Shown here one piece after another: positions 10,223-19,224 of a stretch of DNA of 64,000 bases (position 1 is its first letter; each line of letters begins with the position of its first letter). A program made the translations under genes and the position numbers. The DNA is from Cupriavidus respiraculi (GTDB taxonomy: Bacteria; Pseudomonadota; Gammaproteobacteria; Burkholderiales; Burkholderiaceae), in NCBI RefSeq assembly GCF_914271545.1, contig NZ_CAJZAH010000006.1:62001-126000 (forward strand), written 5' to 3'. The notes beneath the pieces were generated by a model. It was not told the DNA's origin and did not search any database. It worked only from the letters and a program-made list of their open reading frames with translations.

Positions 10223-11268
10223 CCAAAAAGAATTCTGGCAAGCGTCCGGGCCCTGTGGTGCTGGACGTCGAAGGCAAGCAGCTGAACGCCGACGATGCGC
10301 GTCGTATCGCCCATCCCCTGACCGGCGGCGTGATCCTGTTCGCGCGCAATTTCGAGTCGCGCGCGCAACTGCAGGCGCTGACCCGCGCCATTCGCGAAGT
10401 GCGCGACGACGTGCTGATCTGCATCGACCACGAAGGCGGCCGCGTGCAACGCTGCAAGACCGATGGCTTCACGCATCTGCCGGCGATGGCTCGCCTGGGC
10501 GAGCTGTGGGACAAGGATGTGCTGATGGCCACCAAGGCGGCGGTGAGCTGCGGCTATGTGCTGGCGGCCGAACTGCGTGCCTGCGATATCGACCTGAGCT
10601 TCACGCCGGTGCTCGATCTCGATTACGGCCGCAGTGCCGTGATCGGTGACCGCGCCTTCCACGCCGACCCGCGCGTCGCGACCATGCTGGCCAATCACCT
10701 GAACCACGGCCTGCTGCTCGCCGGCATGGCCAATTGCGGCAAGCACTTCCCCGGCCACGGCTACGTCGAGGCGGACTCGCACGTGGCGATCCCCGTGGAC
10801 GAGCGCGACCTCGACACCATCCTCGCGCAGGACGCACGGCCCTACGAATGGATGGGCACGACGCTCGCGTCGGTGATGCCGGCCCACGTGATCTATCCGA
10901 AGGTGGATCCCAATCCCGCCGGCTTCTCGCGCTTCTGGCTGCAGGACATTCTGCGTACGCAACTCGGGTTCGAGGGCGTGATCTTCAGCGACGACCTCAG
11001 CATGGAGGGCGCCAGCGTGGCCGGGACCGTGACGCAGGCCGCGACGGCCGCGCTGGATGCCGGCTGCGACATGGTGCTGATCTGTAACCATCCGCAGCGT
11101 GCCGACCAGTTGCTTGCCGAACTGCAGGCGCAGCCCGGCAAGGCCTCGCAGCGGCGCATCCGCAAGCTGTTCGCGCGGCGCAAGCCGATGGACTGGAACA
11201 AGCTGGAGCAGGAGCCGGAATACCGCGCGTCGCTGCGCACGCTGAAGGAACTCTCGCTGATCGCATAG
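10219..11268 (+). CDS. nagZ: Beta-N-acetylhexosaminidase NagZ (peptidoglycan recycling)
   Basis: 349 residues, GH3 family. It removes GlcNAc from 1,6-anhydro-muropeptides in the cytoplasm. Signature elements are [11 protein letters not shown], the flexible catalytic loop [14 protein letters not shown], and [10 protein letters not shown] carrying the nucleophile Asp. A downstream MVLICNHP region completes the barrel. The ATG overlaps the acpS stop. It is the last gene of the coupled series; about 200 bases of non-coding sequence follow. Confidence 0.95.
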   Translation: MTKKNSGKRPGPVVLDVEGKQLNADDARRIAHPLTGGVILFARNFESRAQLQALTRAIREVRDDVLICIDHEGGRVQRCKTDGFTHLPAMARLGELWDKDVLMATKAAVSCGYVLAAELRACDIDLSFTPVLDLDYGRSAVIGDRAFHADPRVATMLANHLNHGLLLAGMANCGKHFPGHGYVEADSHVAIPVDERDLDTILAQDARPYEWMGTTLASVMPAHVIYPKVDPNPAGFSRFWLQDILRTQLGFEGVIFSDDLSMEGASVAGTVTQAATAALDAGCDMVLICNHPQRADQLLAELQAQPGKASQRRIRKLFARRKPMDWNKLEQEPEYRASLRTLKELSLIA

Positions 11269-11467
11269 CCGCGTCGCGGCGGCCCGGCCTTTCCGGGTCT
11301 CGTGTCTCTATGGCTTTTCGTCGTGGCTTTTCCATCCCCGACGCGCAGGCCGTTGCGTGCGCCCGAGGCACCTGCGCACCCCGCTTAGCATGAGGTCGCC
11401 GGCATCCGCGCTCCGCTGCGATGCCGGCACCAGTATGCCGACCAATGCGCGACCAACGGAGACACCT

Positions 11468-11842
11468 GTGTGGATCTTTCGAAAGTACCAAGCCATTCCC
11501 AGCGCACCACTGGCTGGACGCGCCCCCTCACCGTGGGACGATTCGGACGCGGCCGACGAAGTCAGACGAGGCCATGCGATCAATAGTCCGGCCGACGACC
11601 GCGGCCGGATCGCCCGACTGACGGACCGTTGCCACGAGGGTTTCAACAAGCATCGGAAGGTTTGCGCCGTCATGCTGTTTGCTCCCACTGCAGTGCTTGT
11701 CACCGTAGGCGGCCTGGCCGCGGCAGATGACCCGGGCGACGTGGCGACATACGGGGTGGCATTCGGAGGTGGCGCGATTCTGGCCGCTTTGACGGCGCTC
11801 GGCCTATGCGCCGCCCGCCGCCGCCCGCCGCGGTCCATATAG
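11468..11842 (+). CDS. Hypothetical small membrane protein
   Basis: 124 residues from a GTG start at 11468 with GGAGA a few bases upstream. The frame is open further upstream but without a better ribosome site. The N-terminal half is charged (DDSDAADEVRRGH), and two short hydrophobic helices lie at about 70-87 (VCAVMLFAPTAVLVTVGGLA) and 98-115 (VAFGGGAILAALTALGL). The end is arginine-rich. I recognise no family. The gene lies alone between nagZ and the efp terminator, pointing toward efp; it could also be non-coding. Confidence 0.4.
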   Translation: MWIFRKYQAIPSAPLAGRAPSPWDDSDAADEVRRGHAINSPADDRGRIARLTDRCHEGFNKHRKVCAVMLFAPTAVLVTVGGLAAADDPGDVATYGVAFGGGAILAALTALGLCAARRRPPRSI

Positions 11843-11867
11843 CGCCAACGGACACCGCAGGGCAATG

Positions 11868-11898
11868 AAAAAGGGCAGCCGCGCGGCTGCCCTTTTTT
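11868..11898 (-). terminator. Intrinsic terminator of efp
   Basis: AAGGGCAGCC (11871-11880) pairs with GGCTGCCCTT (11885-11894), with a run of A on one side and T on the other. It can therefore work in both directions, ending efp on the minus strand and the small gene on the plus strand. Confidence 0.85.
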
Positions 11899-11949
11899 CG
11901 ACTGCTTTCCATTGCCCGGCCGCTGCTCGCGGCAGTCGGCCAATGCGCC

Positions 11950-12510
11950 TTAGTTGGCGCGGCTGCGGTATTCGCCGGTACGCGTATCGATTTCGATCTT
12001 GTCGCCGATATTGCAGAACAGCGGCACCTGCAGTTCGAAACCGGTGTTGATCTTGGCGCTCTTGAGCACCTTGCCCGACGAAGTGTCGCCCTTGACGGCC
12101 GGCTCGGTGTAGATGATTTCGCGGACCAGCGTGGTCGGCATTTCGACCGAGATGGCCTTGTCGTTGTAGAACACGACCTCGACGTTCATGCCGTCCTCGA
12201 GGTAGTGCAGGGCGTCGCCCATGTTGTCGCTTTCGACTTCGTACTGGTTGTAGTCGGCGTCCATGAATACGTACATCGGATCGGCGAAGTACGAGTAGGT
12301 GCATTCACGGCGGTCGAGCACGACCACTTCGAACTTGTCGTCGGCCTTGAAGACCGATTCGCCCGGCGCGTCGGTCAGCAGGTTCTTGTACTTCATCTTC
12401 ACGACCGCGGAGTTGCGGCCGGACTTGTTGTACTCGGCCTTCTGCACGACCATCGGATCGCCGCCGATCATGAATACGTTGCCGACGCGGAGTTCTTGTG
12501 CGGTTTTCAT
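11950..12510 (-). CDS. efp: Elongation factor P, Arg32 type
   Basis: 186 residues. EF-P relieves ribosome stalling at polyproline. The start [11 protein letters not shown] matches the family; an upstream in-frame ATG at 12573 is not needed. In the modification loop the sequence is NKSGRN, with Arg at position 32, which is the form rhamnosylated by EarP rather than the lysine form used by EpmA. The earP gene lies next upstream on the same strand, which agrees. The KOW, OB and C-terminal domains are all present, and the length is standard. Confidence 0.97.
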   Translation of the reverse strand: MKTAQELRVGNVFMIGGDPMVVQKAEYNKSGRNSAVVKMKYKNLLTDAPGESVFKADDKFEVVVLDRRECTYSYFADPMYVFMDADYNQYEVESDNMGDALHYLEDGMNVEVVFYNDKAISVEMPTTLVREIIYTEPAVKGDTSSGKVLKSAKINTGFELQVPLFCNIGDKIEIDTRTGEYRSRAN

Positions 12511-12837
12511 CTGAACTGGTTTCCTGAAAAAGTGTCTCGGAATTCGGTATAGCGGAAGCGCGTTTGCTGGCATGGCGGCGACCCACGGCGCTCCGAGCCG
12601 CTCGCGCTGGCTGGCCGCTTCGCCGCGGCCGGCTCGCGCAGATCGTGTGCGTCGATATGCCTGTTATGCCTTGTTGTGCCTTGATGTGCCCTGGTGAACC
12701 CGAACCATCGTTCCGGGCCCGTGTGACTTCAGGCCGCGCTTCGCGATCCGTGCCAGTCCCGAGCGGGATTCCATATGGGACATCCGGCGCTGTGCCGGAA
12801 GGCCGTGGTCAGGCGCGGTCGCCATCAAAACAACCGG
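12511..12837. other. Intergenic region between earP and efp
   Basis: About 327 bases with no convincing gene. On the minus strand an AGGAAA ribosome site lies shortly before efp, and a TATACC hexamer around 12550 could be a -10 box, but no clear -35 box is visible. The region is long enough for efp to have its own promoter independent of earP. Confidence 0.4.
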
Positions 12838-14007
12838 CTATTCTACCCGATTCTCGCAAAACGCCACCAGGTTTGCGGCAAGGTCGCCGACGTGGGCCAT
12901 GGCGCCCTCCCAGCGTGCCGCGGCGCTCGCCAGGGTCTGCAGCGAGGCATGCAGCGGCCCCCACTGGGGTACGTCGCCGGCGCCGTTCCAGGCGTGCCAG
13001 AAGGCGGTCAATGCCGCGGCCGCGGCCTGGCCCGCATCGCCGCGCCGGCGCAGCGGCGTCGTGTAGGCGTCGAGAAAGGCGTCCAGCTTGACGCGGTGCG
13101 CGTCGTCGTCCTGCGGATAGATCTGCCACACGAAGGGCCGCAGCGCCCATTGGGCCCGCACGAAGGAATCCTCGCCGCGCACGAAGTTCACGTCGCACGC
13201 CCACAGCAGTTCGTCGTACTGCTCCTGCCGCAGGAAGGGCACGACATGCAGGCGCAGATTGCCGCAGGCGTACTCGGTGCCGACCGGGGCCGGCGCGCCG
13301 GTCCAGGCTTCGACCTGCCGGGCGGACAGGCCGCCGGCAACGATGCATTGCACGGGGCCGGCGCCATCGCGCCATTGCTCCAGCAGCGCCGGCATCGCGG
13401 CGTTGCCGTACGAGAACAGGCTGATGCGCAGCGCCCCCGGCTGCGGCGTTACGCCGAGGCGGTGCCACAGCCGCGCCTGCGCGGCCGGGGACGACAGGAA
13501 GGCGGCCCGCTGCGCGCCGAGCATGGACTCGCGCAGCACGCCGCCCGTGCCGGGCTCGAACCCCGGGAAGAAGAAATATTTCGTCAGCGGCAGTCGCGGG
13601 TGGGGCGATGCCATGCCATGGTGCTCGCGCACCCAGCCTTCGGCGCTCAGGTACTCCAGGTTGATCCAGGCCGGCGGGGTGGCGCGAGCGGCCATGCGGG
13701 CGAGGAAATCGTCGGGCAGGTCGCAGGCGAAAGCCTCGACCACCACGTCGTGCGGCACCACATCGTCGCCCATGGCGGCAGCGCGGCCGCCGGTCCAGTG
13801 GCGGATCTCGACGCCGGCCAGGCGCTGGCGCGCCGCACCCGCCTCGATCTCCGGCGCGAGCCGCGCGAAGCTGGCGAGATCGTCCACCCACAGGCGCACC
13901 GCGTGGCCATGCTCCTGCGCAAGCTGGCGCGCCAGACGCCAGCAGACGCCGATGTCGCCGAAGTTGTCGACGACGGTGCAGAAGACATCCCAGGAGCGGA
14001 CAGGCAT
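12838..14007 (-). CDS. earP: EarP, EF-P arginine-32 rhamnosyltransferase
   Basis: 389 residues. EarP transfers rhamnose from dTDP-rhamnose to Arg32 of EF-P (GT104 family). The N-terminus WDVFCTVVDNFGDIGVCWRLARQL is the family signature and holds the Asp of the nucleotide-sugar site. The C-terminal half has FVRGEDSFVRAQWALRPFVWQIYPQDD, the donor-binding block. The chosen start at 14007 (MPVRSWDVF) fits the family; the frame is open to 14118 but that part overlaps the promoter region of divergent uvrC. It is followed downstream by efp, its substrate. Confidence 0.95.
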   Translation of the reverse strand: MPVRSWDVFCTVVDNFGDIGVCWRLARQLAQEHGHAVRLWVDDLASFARLAPEIEAGAARQRLAGVEIRHWTGGRAAAMGDDVVPHDVVVEAFACDLPDDFLARMAARATPPAWINLEYLSAEGWVREHHGMASPHPRLPLTKYFFFPGFEPGTGGVLRESMLGAQRAAFLSSPAAQARLWHRLGVTPQPGALRISLFSYGNAAMPALLEQWRDGAGPVQCIVAGGLSARQVEAWTGAPAPVGTEYACGNLRLHVVPFLRQEQYDELLWACDVNFVRGEDSFVRAQWALRPFVWQIYPQDDDAHRVKLDAFLDAYTTPLRRRGDAGQAAAAALTAFWHAWNGAGDVPQWGPLHASLQTLASAAARWEGAMAHVGDLAANLVAFCENRVE

Positions 14008-14123
14008 GGCGGGGCGGGCGGCGCTTGGACCGAATTGCTCTAAACTTGCGATTCTAGAGCCGCGCCGCCCCTTGTCGCGCAGCCGGCGTCCAAAAGCATG
14101 CAATAGCGTTTCCCCCATCCGCG

Positions 14124-16190
14124 ATGTCCCAGCAGGAACCCGGTTCCCTTTCCCCCAGCGACGAGTCCACGCAGCCGGCCCCCGCCGAACAGGACGCCGT
14201 GGTGCCGTTCGATGCCAAGGCCGTGATCGCCGACCTGCCGGGCCTGCCCGGCGTGTACCGCTATCTCGATGCCAGCGGCGGGGTGCTGTACGTGGGCAAG
14301 GCGCGCGATCTGAAGAAGCGCGTCTCGAGCTATTTCAACAAGACGCTGCTGTCGCCGCGCATCGCGATGATGGTGGCCAAGATCGCCCGCATCGAGACCA
14401 CGGTGGTGCGCACCGAGGCCGAGGCGCTGCTGCTCGAGAACAACCTCATCAAGGCCCTGGCGCCGCGCTACAACATCCTGTTCCGCGACGACAAGTCCTA
14501 TCCCTTCGTCAAGCTGACGGGCCACCGCTTTCCGCGCATGGCCTACTACCGCGGCACCACCGACCGCAGGCACCAGTACTTCGGCCCGTTCCCGAGCGCG
14601 CATGCGGTGCGCGAAAGCATGCAGATCCTGCAGAAGGTGTTCCAGTTGCGCACGTGCGAGGACACGGTGTTCAACAACCGCACGCGGCCATGCCTGCTGC
14701 ACCAGATCCATCGTTGCACCGGTCCCTGCGTGGGCGCGATCTCCGAAGAGGACTATGCGCGCGACGTGTCCAATGCCGCGCGCTTTCTGCAGGGCCGGCA
14801 GAACGAAGTCCTCGCCGGCCTGCAGACGAAGATGGAAGAACATGCCGAGCGCCTGGAGTTCGAGCAGGCGGCGGCGGTGCGCGACCAGATCGGCGCGCTG
14901 TCGACGGTGCTCAAGCGCCAGGCCGTGGAGGAGGTCGGGCAAGCGCGCGATATCGATATCCTCGCCGTGGCGGTGCAGGGCGGACGCGCCTGCGTCAACC
15001 TCGCCATGGTCCGCGGCGGGCGCCACCTGGGCGACAAGGCCTACTTCCCGGCGCATGCCGACGAAGCGGCGATGATCGTCGAGGAGGAACTGGAAGAGAC
15101 CGCGGCGCCGGAATCCGCGGTCGCGCCGGAAGGCGCAAGCGGCGAAGCGGCCGCCGGCGAAGCCGCCGGGAACGGCCAGGCCGTCGACGGTGGCGTGCCG
15201 GCTCGGCAGCAGGCCATCAGCGTGGACCGCATCGCCGCCAATGTGCTGGCGGCCTTCATGGCCCAGCATTACCTGGACCAGCCGCCGCCGCCCATCGTCG
15301 TCGTCAGCCACGTGCCCGCGGACGCCGCGCTGCTGGAGGCGCTGGCGATGCAGGCGGGGCGCAAGGTGTCGCTGGTACGGCAACCGCAGGGGCAGCGGCG
15401 CGCCTGGCTGGAGATGGCGCAGCAGGGCGCCGATCTGGCGCTGGCCCGCCGGCTGGCCGAACAGGGCAGCCAGCAGGCGCGCACGCGGGCGCTCGCCGAA
15501 ACCATCGGTATCGAACTCGACGACCTGTCGCAGCTGCGCGTCGAGTGCTTCGACATCAGCCATACCGCCGGCGAGGCGACGCAGGCATCGTGCGTGGTAT
15601 TCCACCAGCACGCGATGCAGAACAGCGAGTACCGCCGCTACAACATCGAGGGCATCACGCCGGGGGACGACTACGCCGCGATGCGCCAGGTGCTCACGCG
15701 CCGCTACCAGAAGCTGGTGGAGCGGGCGCAGGAGAGCACGGCGCTGCTGCCGCACATCGTGCTGATCGACGGCGGCAAGGGGCAGGTGGAAGTCGCGCGG
15801 CAGGTGTTCGAGGAAGTGGGCCTGGACATCGGCCTGCTGGTCGGCGTGGCCAAGGGCGAGGGGCGCAAGGTCGGCCTGGAGACCCTGGTGTTCGCCGATG
15901 GCCGGCCGTCGCTGGAACTGGGGCAGGGCAGCGCCGCGCTGATGCTGGTGGCGCTGATCCGCGACGAGGCGCACCGCTTCGCCATCACCGGCATGCGCGC
16001 GCGGCGCGCGAAGACGCGGACGACGTCGCGGCTGGAGGAAATCGAAGGGGTCGGGGCGCGGCGCCGGCAGAAGTTGTTGACCCGCTTTGGCGGGATCCGC
16101 GGCGTCATGGCGGCAAGCATCGACGAGCTGTGCAGCGTGGAGGGAATCTCGCGCGGACTGGCCGAGGAAATCTACCGGCAACTGCATTGA
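14124..16190 (+). CDS. uvrC: UvrC, excinuclease ABC subunit C
   Basis: 688 residues, longer than E. coli UvrC (610). It makes both incisions in nucleotide excision repair. Domains in order: GIY-YIG nuclease (about 38-115, LPGVYRY and [11 protein letters not shown]), Cys-rich segment ([15 protein letters not shown], then HRCTGPC), UVR domain binding UvrB (about 235-270), RNase H-like nuclease (about 455-600, with FDISHTAGE and LIDGGKGQ), and a double helix-hairpin-helix at the end. An Ala/Glu/Gly-rich insert of about 40 residues (around 325-365, [19 protein letters not shown]) lies between the UVR and RNase H parts, and a 35-residue non-conserved N-terminal extension accounts for the rest of the extra length. 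Confidence 0.96.
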   Translation: MSQQEPGSLSPSDESTQPAPAEQDAVVPFDAKAVIADLPGLPGVYRYLDASGGVLYVGKARDLKKRVSSYFNKTLLSPRIAMMVAKIARIETTVVRTEAEALLLENNLIKALAPRYNILFRDDKSYPFVKLTGHRFPRMAYYRGTTDRRHQYFGPFPSAHAVRESMQILQKVFQLRTCEDTVFNNRTRPCLLHQIHRCTGPCVGAISEEDYARDVSNAARFLQGRQNEVLAGLQTKMEEHAERLEFEQAAAVRDQIGALSTVLKRQAVEEVGQARDIDILAVAVQGGRACVNLAMVRGGRHLGDKAYFPAHADEAAMIVEEELEETAAPESAVAPEGASGEAAAGEAAGNGQAVDGGVPARQQAISVDRIAANVLAAFMAQHYLDQPPPPIVVVSHVPADAALLEALAMQAGRKVSLVRQPQGQRRAWLEMAQQGADLALARRLAEQGSQQARTRALAETIGIELDDLSQLRVECFDISHTAGEATQASCVVFHQHAMQNSEYRRYNIEGITPGDDYAAMRQVLTRRYQKLVERAQESTALLPHIVLIDGGKGQVEVARQVFEEVGLDIGLLVGVAKGEGRKVGLETLVFADGRPSLELGQGSAALMLVALIRDEAHRFAITGMRARRAKTRTTSRLEEIEGVGARRRQKLLTRFGGIRGVMAASIDELCSVEGISRGLAEEIYRQLH

Positions 16191-16307
16191 TCGGGGCGCT
16201 GCAGGGGCCGGGCCCGCGGTCCGGAAGCGCAAGAAATGATCGGTTCGTGTGGAAATAGGCGACAATCGCGGAATTGCTGGTCGTCGATGTCCGCCTCAAG
16301 ATCCCAC

Positions 16308-16907
16308 ATGCCGCTGAATATTCCGATCCTGCTGACCTGGTTGCGCGTCGCCATGATTCCCCTGGTGGTAGGTGTCTACTACCTGCCGGAAGCCTGGCTC
16401 CCCATGCATGCCAAGAACCTGACGGCGGCCGTGTTCTTCATCGTCGCGGCCGTGACCGACTGGCTCGATGGCTTTCTTGCGCGGCGCTGGAACCAGACCT
16501 CGTCGTTCGGCGCGTTCCTCGATCCGGTTGCCGACAAGCTGATGGTCACCGCCGCGCTGCTGTCGCTGCTCGCGCTGGACCGCGTGACCGACGTCATCGC
16601 GCTGATCATCATCGGCCGCGAGATCACCATTTCCGCGCTGCGCGAATGGATGGCGCAGATCGGCGCGTCCAGGAGCGTGGCCGTCAATTTTCTCGGCAAG
16701 CTCAAGACCTCCGTGCAGATGACCGCGATCCCGCTGCTGCTGTTCAACGACCGCCTGCTGGGCATCGACGCGGCGATGCTGGGATCGTGGCTGATCTACG
16801 TGGCCGCCGTGCTGACGCTGTGGTCGATGTTCTATTACATGAAGCTGGCGTGGCCGCAGATTCGCGAGCGCAGCGGCGTGTCGGGCAGGGCCTCCACGCA
16901 AAAGTGA
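16308..16907 (+). CDS. pgsA: CDP-diacylglycerol-glycerol-3-phosphate 3-phosphatidyltransferase
   Basis: 199 residues. PgsA makes phosphatidylglycerol phosphate in the inner membrane. The CDP-alcohol phosphotransferase motif D-x2-DG-x2-AR-x8-G-x3-D-x3-D is present in DWLDGFLARRW followed by GAFLDPVADK (about 45-70). Several hydrophobic segments are visible (NIPILLTWLRVAMIPLVVGVY and others). The start at 16308 (MPLNIPILLTWLR) matches the family; upstream ATGs lie in non-conserved sequence. It follows uvrC and precedes tRNA-Gly, as in Ralstonia and Cupriavidus. Confidence 0.95.
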   Translation: MPLNIPILLTWLRVAMIPLVVGVYYLPEAWLPMHAKNLTAAVFFIVAAVTDWLDGFLARRWNQTSSFGAFLDPVADKLMVTAALLSLLALDRVTDVIALIIIGREITISALREWMAQIGASRSVAVNFLGKLKTSVQMTAIPLLLFNDRLLGIDAAMLGSWLIYVAAVLTLWSMFYYMKLAWPQIRERSGVSGRASTQK

Positions 16908-16927
16908 GGGGCAATGCAAAAATATGC

Positions 16928-16957
16928 TTGACGCGTGTATTCGTTCTTTGCCATAAT
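16928..16957 (+). promoter_or_regulatory. Sigma-70 promoter of the tRNA-Gly genes
   Basis: TTGACG (16928-16933) and CATAAT (16952-16957) with an 18-base spacer lie about 90 bases before the first tRNA-Gly. The match to consensus is strong, and no other gene follows. Confidence 0.75.
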
Positions 16958-17047
16958 TTCGTTCTCGCTTCTGACGTAACAACGAAAACGAAGCGAGATC
17001 GCAGAGAATGCGGCACGTTGTAAGCCGTTCGATTGCGAGCGGTACAT

Positions 17048-17123
17048 GCGGGAGTAGCTCAGTTGGTAGAGCGCAACCTTGCCAAGGTTGAGGTCGCGAG
17101 TTCGAGACTCGTCTCCCGCTCCA
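17048..17123 (+). tRNA. glyT: tRNA-Gly (anticodon GCC), copy 1
   Basis: 76 bases with encoded CCA. The acceptor stem GCGGGAG/CTCCCGC, D arm GCTC/GAGC, anticodon stem CAACC/GGTTG with loop TTGCCAA, and T arm GCGAG-TTCGAGA-CTCGT all fold. The anticodon GCC reads GGC and GGT codons. Confidence 0.97.
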
Positions 17124-17211
17124 GGTTCTAGTCTGCCTGGTCTTGCATCACGATATGGCGCACCTTGCATCATGGCGTGATGGAATTGCCAGGCTGGCAT
17201 CAGCGGTTAAT

Positions 17212-17287
17212 GCGGGAGTAGCTCAGTTGGTAGAGCGCAACCTTGCCAAGGTTGAGGTCGCGAGTTCGAGACTCGTCTCCCGCTCCA
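17212..17287 (+). tRNA. glyT: tRNA-Gly (anticodon GCC), copy 2
   Basis: Identical in all 76 bases to the first copy 164 bases upstream, with no visible promoter of its own, so both probably come from one precursor. The spacer between them shows no other gene. A strong terminator follows at once. Confidence 0.97.
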
Positions 17288-17291
17288 GTCC

Positions 17292-17317
17292 AAAAGGGAA
17301 GCTGCGCTTCCCTTTTT
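17292..17317 (+). terminator. Intrinsic terminator after tRNA-Gly copy 2
   Basis: AAAGGGAAGC / GCTTCCCTTT stem with a short loop (TGC region) and five T. It should end the tRNA-Gly precursor before tRNA-Cys. Confidence 0.85.
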
Positions 17318-17419
17318 GCTTGTAGCTGCGGTGGTCTGTCGCTACGCTGTCGCCAGCATGCTGTTGATGCGACGATACCGAGCGCGGTGGCAGACAGCAG
17401 TACAATTAGCAGGTCACCC

Positions 17420-17493
17420 GGCGGGGTGGCAGAGTGGTCATGCAGCGGCCTGCAAAGCCGTGTACGCCGGTTCGATTCCGACCCCCGCCTCCA
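17420..17493 (+). tRNA. cysT: tRNA-Cys (anticodon GCA)
   Basis: 74 bases with encoded CCA. Acceptor GGCGGGG/CCCCGCC, T arm GCCGG-TTCGATT-CCGAC region, and anticodon loop CTGCAAA with GCA, which reads TGC and TGT. It is separated from tRNA-Gly by a terminator, so it likely has its own promoter. Confidence 0.96.
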
Positions 17494-17498
17494 ATACC

Positions 17499-17531
17499 GA
17501 CAACGGCGCTCATCGAGCGCCGTTGTCTTTT
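17499..17531 (+). terminator. Intrinsic terminator after tRNA-Cys
   Basis: ACAACGGCGCT / AGCGCCGTTGT form an 11-bp stem with loop CATCG, followed by CTTTT. Confidence 0.85.
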
Positions 17532-17959
17532 CCGGCGCGTGTTGCAAGCGTCGTGTCGCGACCCTCGGTCCGGCATGCGCGGCGCGGGTATCACCACCGC
17601 TTTGCGGCTGCCATTTCCCCTATTTGAAGCGCTTTCCGGGCGGTGTTCGGATTCGTCGCGGGTGGCGGCCGTGTTACATTAATCGAATCGCAGCTCCCGT
17701 CGCATGGCGGCCGTGTTCCGGCAGTCACCGTGGCGTCATGGCAGCGCACGTCGTCGGCGGACCATCGCCGGTCATCGCGTGCGTGGGCCAGGCTGGTTGC
17801 GAACTTCCCTTTGTCCCAATTCGATACGGTCGTCCGTCCCCGGACATGCCGCCAGGCAGTCGGCTTGCCCTGGCGATGCGTTCGCCGGGATACGCGACGG
17901 CGTCGAACGGGGCCCTGTGTCCGCCGGCTCGCCGGCTCATCGAAAGGAACCGACCACGC
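17532..17959. other. Intergenic region before the CPA2 antiporter gene
   Basis: About 430 bases without a convincing gene. Frames here read through but carry no recognisable protein, and base composition is typical of the genome. I see no clear promoter pair or repeat; regulation of the antiporter must start here. Confidence 0.4.
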
Positions 17960-19222
17960 ATGCACCATGCAACCCCGTTAATCAGCACCATCGTCGGCGG
18001 CATCGTCCTGGCATTCGTTCTCGGCGCCGTGGCCGGACGCCTGAAGTTGCCGCCGCTGATCGGCTATCTGTGCGCGGGGATCGTGGTGGGTCCGCATACG
18101 CCCGGCTATACGGCCGACCAGGCACTGGCTCCCGAACTCGCTGAGCTGGGCGTGATCCTGCTGATGTTCGGCGTGGGCCTGCACTTCTCGATCAAGGACT
18201 TGATGGCGGTCAAGAAGATCGCCATTCCGGGGGCGGTGGTGCAGATCGGTCTGGCCACCCTGCTGGGCATGGGAGTCGCGCTGGGGTTCGGCTGGTCATG
18301 GGGGCAGGGCTTCGTCTACGGGCTGGCGCTGTCGGTGGCAAGCACCGTGGTGCTGCTCAAGGCCCTGCAGGATCGCGACCTGGTGGAATCGCCGCAAGGC
18401 CGCATCGCCGTGGGCTGGCTGGTGGTCGAGGACCTCGCGATGGTGCTGGCGCTAGTGCTGCTGCCGCCGCTGGCCGGGCTGCTCGCCCCGACGGGGGCGG
18501 CCGCTGCGGTCGGCGCGGACGTGCTGCCCGAAGCCGGTCCCGGCGCCGCCGATATCGCCTTGGCGGTCTGCTACACGCTCGGCAAGGTGGCGGCCTTCGT
18601 GGCGGTGATGCTGATCATCGGACGCCGGTTCATTCCCTGGATGCTGGAGCGCATCGTCTGGAGCGGCAGCCGCGAACTGTTCCGGCTCGGCGTGCTGGCC
18701 ACCGCGCTGGGCGTGGCCTTTGGCGCCTATTCGCTGTTCGGCGTGTCGTTCGCGCTGGGCGCCTTCTTTGCCGGCATGGTGCTGGCCGAATCCGAATTCA
18801 GCCATCGCGCCGCCGAGGAGTCGCTGCCGCTGCGCGACGCGTTCGCGGTGCTGTTCTTCGTATCGGTGGGCATGCTGTTCGATCCGAAGGTGCTGATCAA
18901 CGACCCCTGGGGCGTGCTGGCGACGGTGTTCATCATCGTGGTGGGCAAGTCGGTCGCTGCCCTGGCCATCGTGCGTGCCTTCGGGCATTCGAAGGGCACC
19001 GGCTGGACCATCGCGGTCAGCCTGGCGCAGATCGGCGAGTTCTCGTTCATCCTCGCCAGCCTCGGCGTGTACCTGAATATCCTGCCCGAGCGCGGACAGG
19101 CGCTGATCCTGGCTGGTGCCTTGCTTTCCATCGTCATCAATCCGCTGCTGTTCCGGCTGCTGGACCGCTATGTCGCGCGCACGAACGCGATGGCCGCGAA
19201 GACGGAGACGGCCGCGGCCTGA
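17960..19222 (+). CDS. CPA2-family monovalent cation:proton antiporter, transmembrane part only (YbaL/Kef-like)
   Basis: 420 residues with about 12 membrane segments, beginning TIVGGIVLAFVLGAVAGRLKLPPLIGYLCAGIVVGPHTPGY, a block typical of YbaL/KefB/KefC. Other family elements are LGVILLMFGVGLHFS and ALGAFFAGMVLAESEFSHR. E. coli YbaL is about 558 residues and has a cytoplasmic TrkA-N (RCK) domain at the C-terminus. Here the protein ends soon after the last membrane helix (FRLLDRYVARTNAMAAKTE), so that regulatory domain is absent. The gene stands alone and converges on a LysR gene three bases after its stop. It may exchange K+ or Na+ for protons; the ion is unknown. Confidence 0.88.
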   Translation: MHHATPLISTIVGGIVLAFVLGAVAGRLKLPPLIGYLCAGIVVGPHTPGYTADQALAPELAELGVILLMFGVGLHFSIKDLMAVKKIAIPGAVVQIGLATLLGMGVALGFGWSWGQGFVYGLALSVASTVVLLKALQDRDLVESPQGRIAVGWLVVEDLAMVLALVLLPPLAGLLAPTGAAAAVGADVLPEAGPGAADIALAVCYTLGKVAAFVAVMLIIGRRFIPWMLERIVWSGSRELFRLGVLATALGVAFGAYSLFGVSFALGAFFAGMVLAESEFSHRAAEESLPLRDAFAVLFFVSVGMLFDPKVLINDPWGVLATVFIIVVGKSVAALAIVRAFGHSKGTGWTIAVSLAQIGEFSFILASLGVYLNILPERGQALILAGALLSIVINPLLFRLLDRYVARTNAMAAKTETAAA

Positions 19223-19224
19223 CG

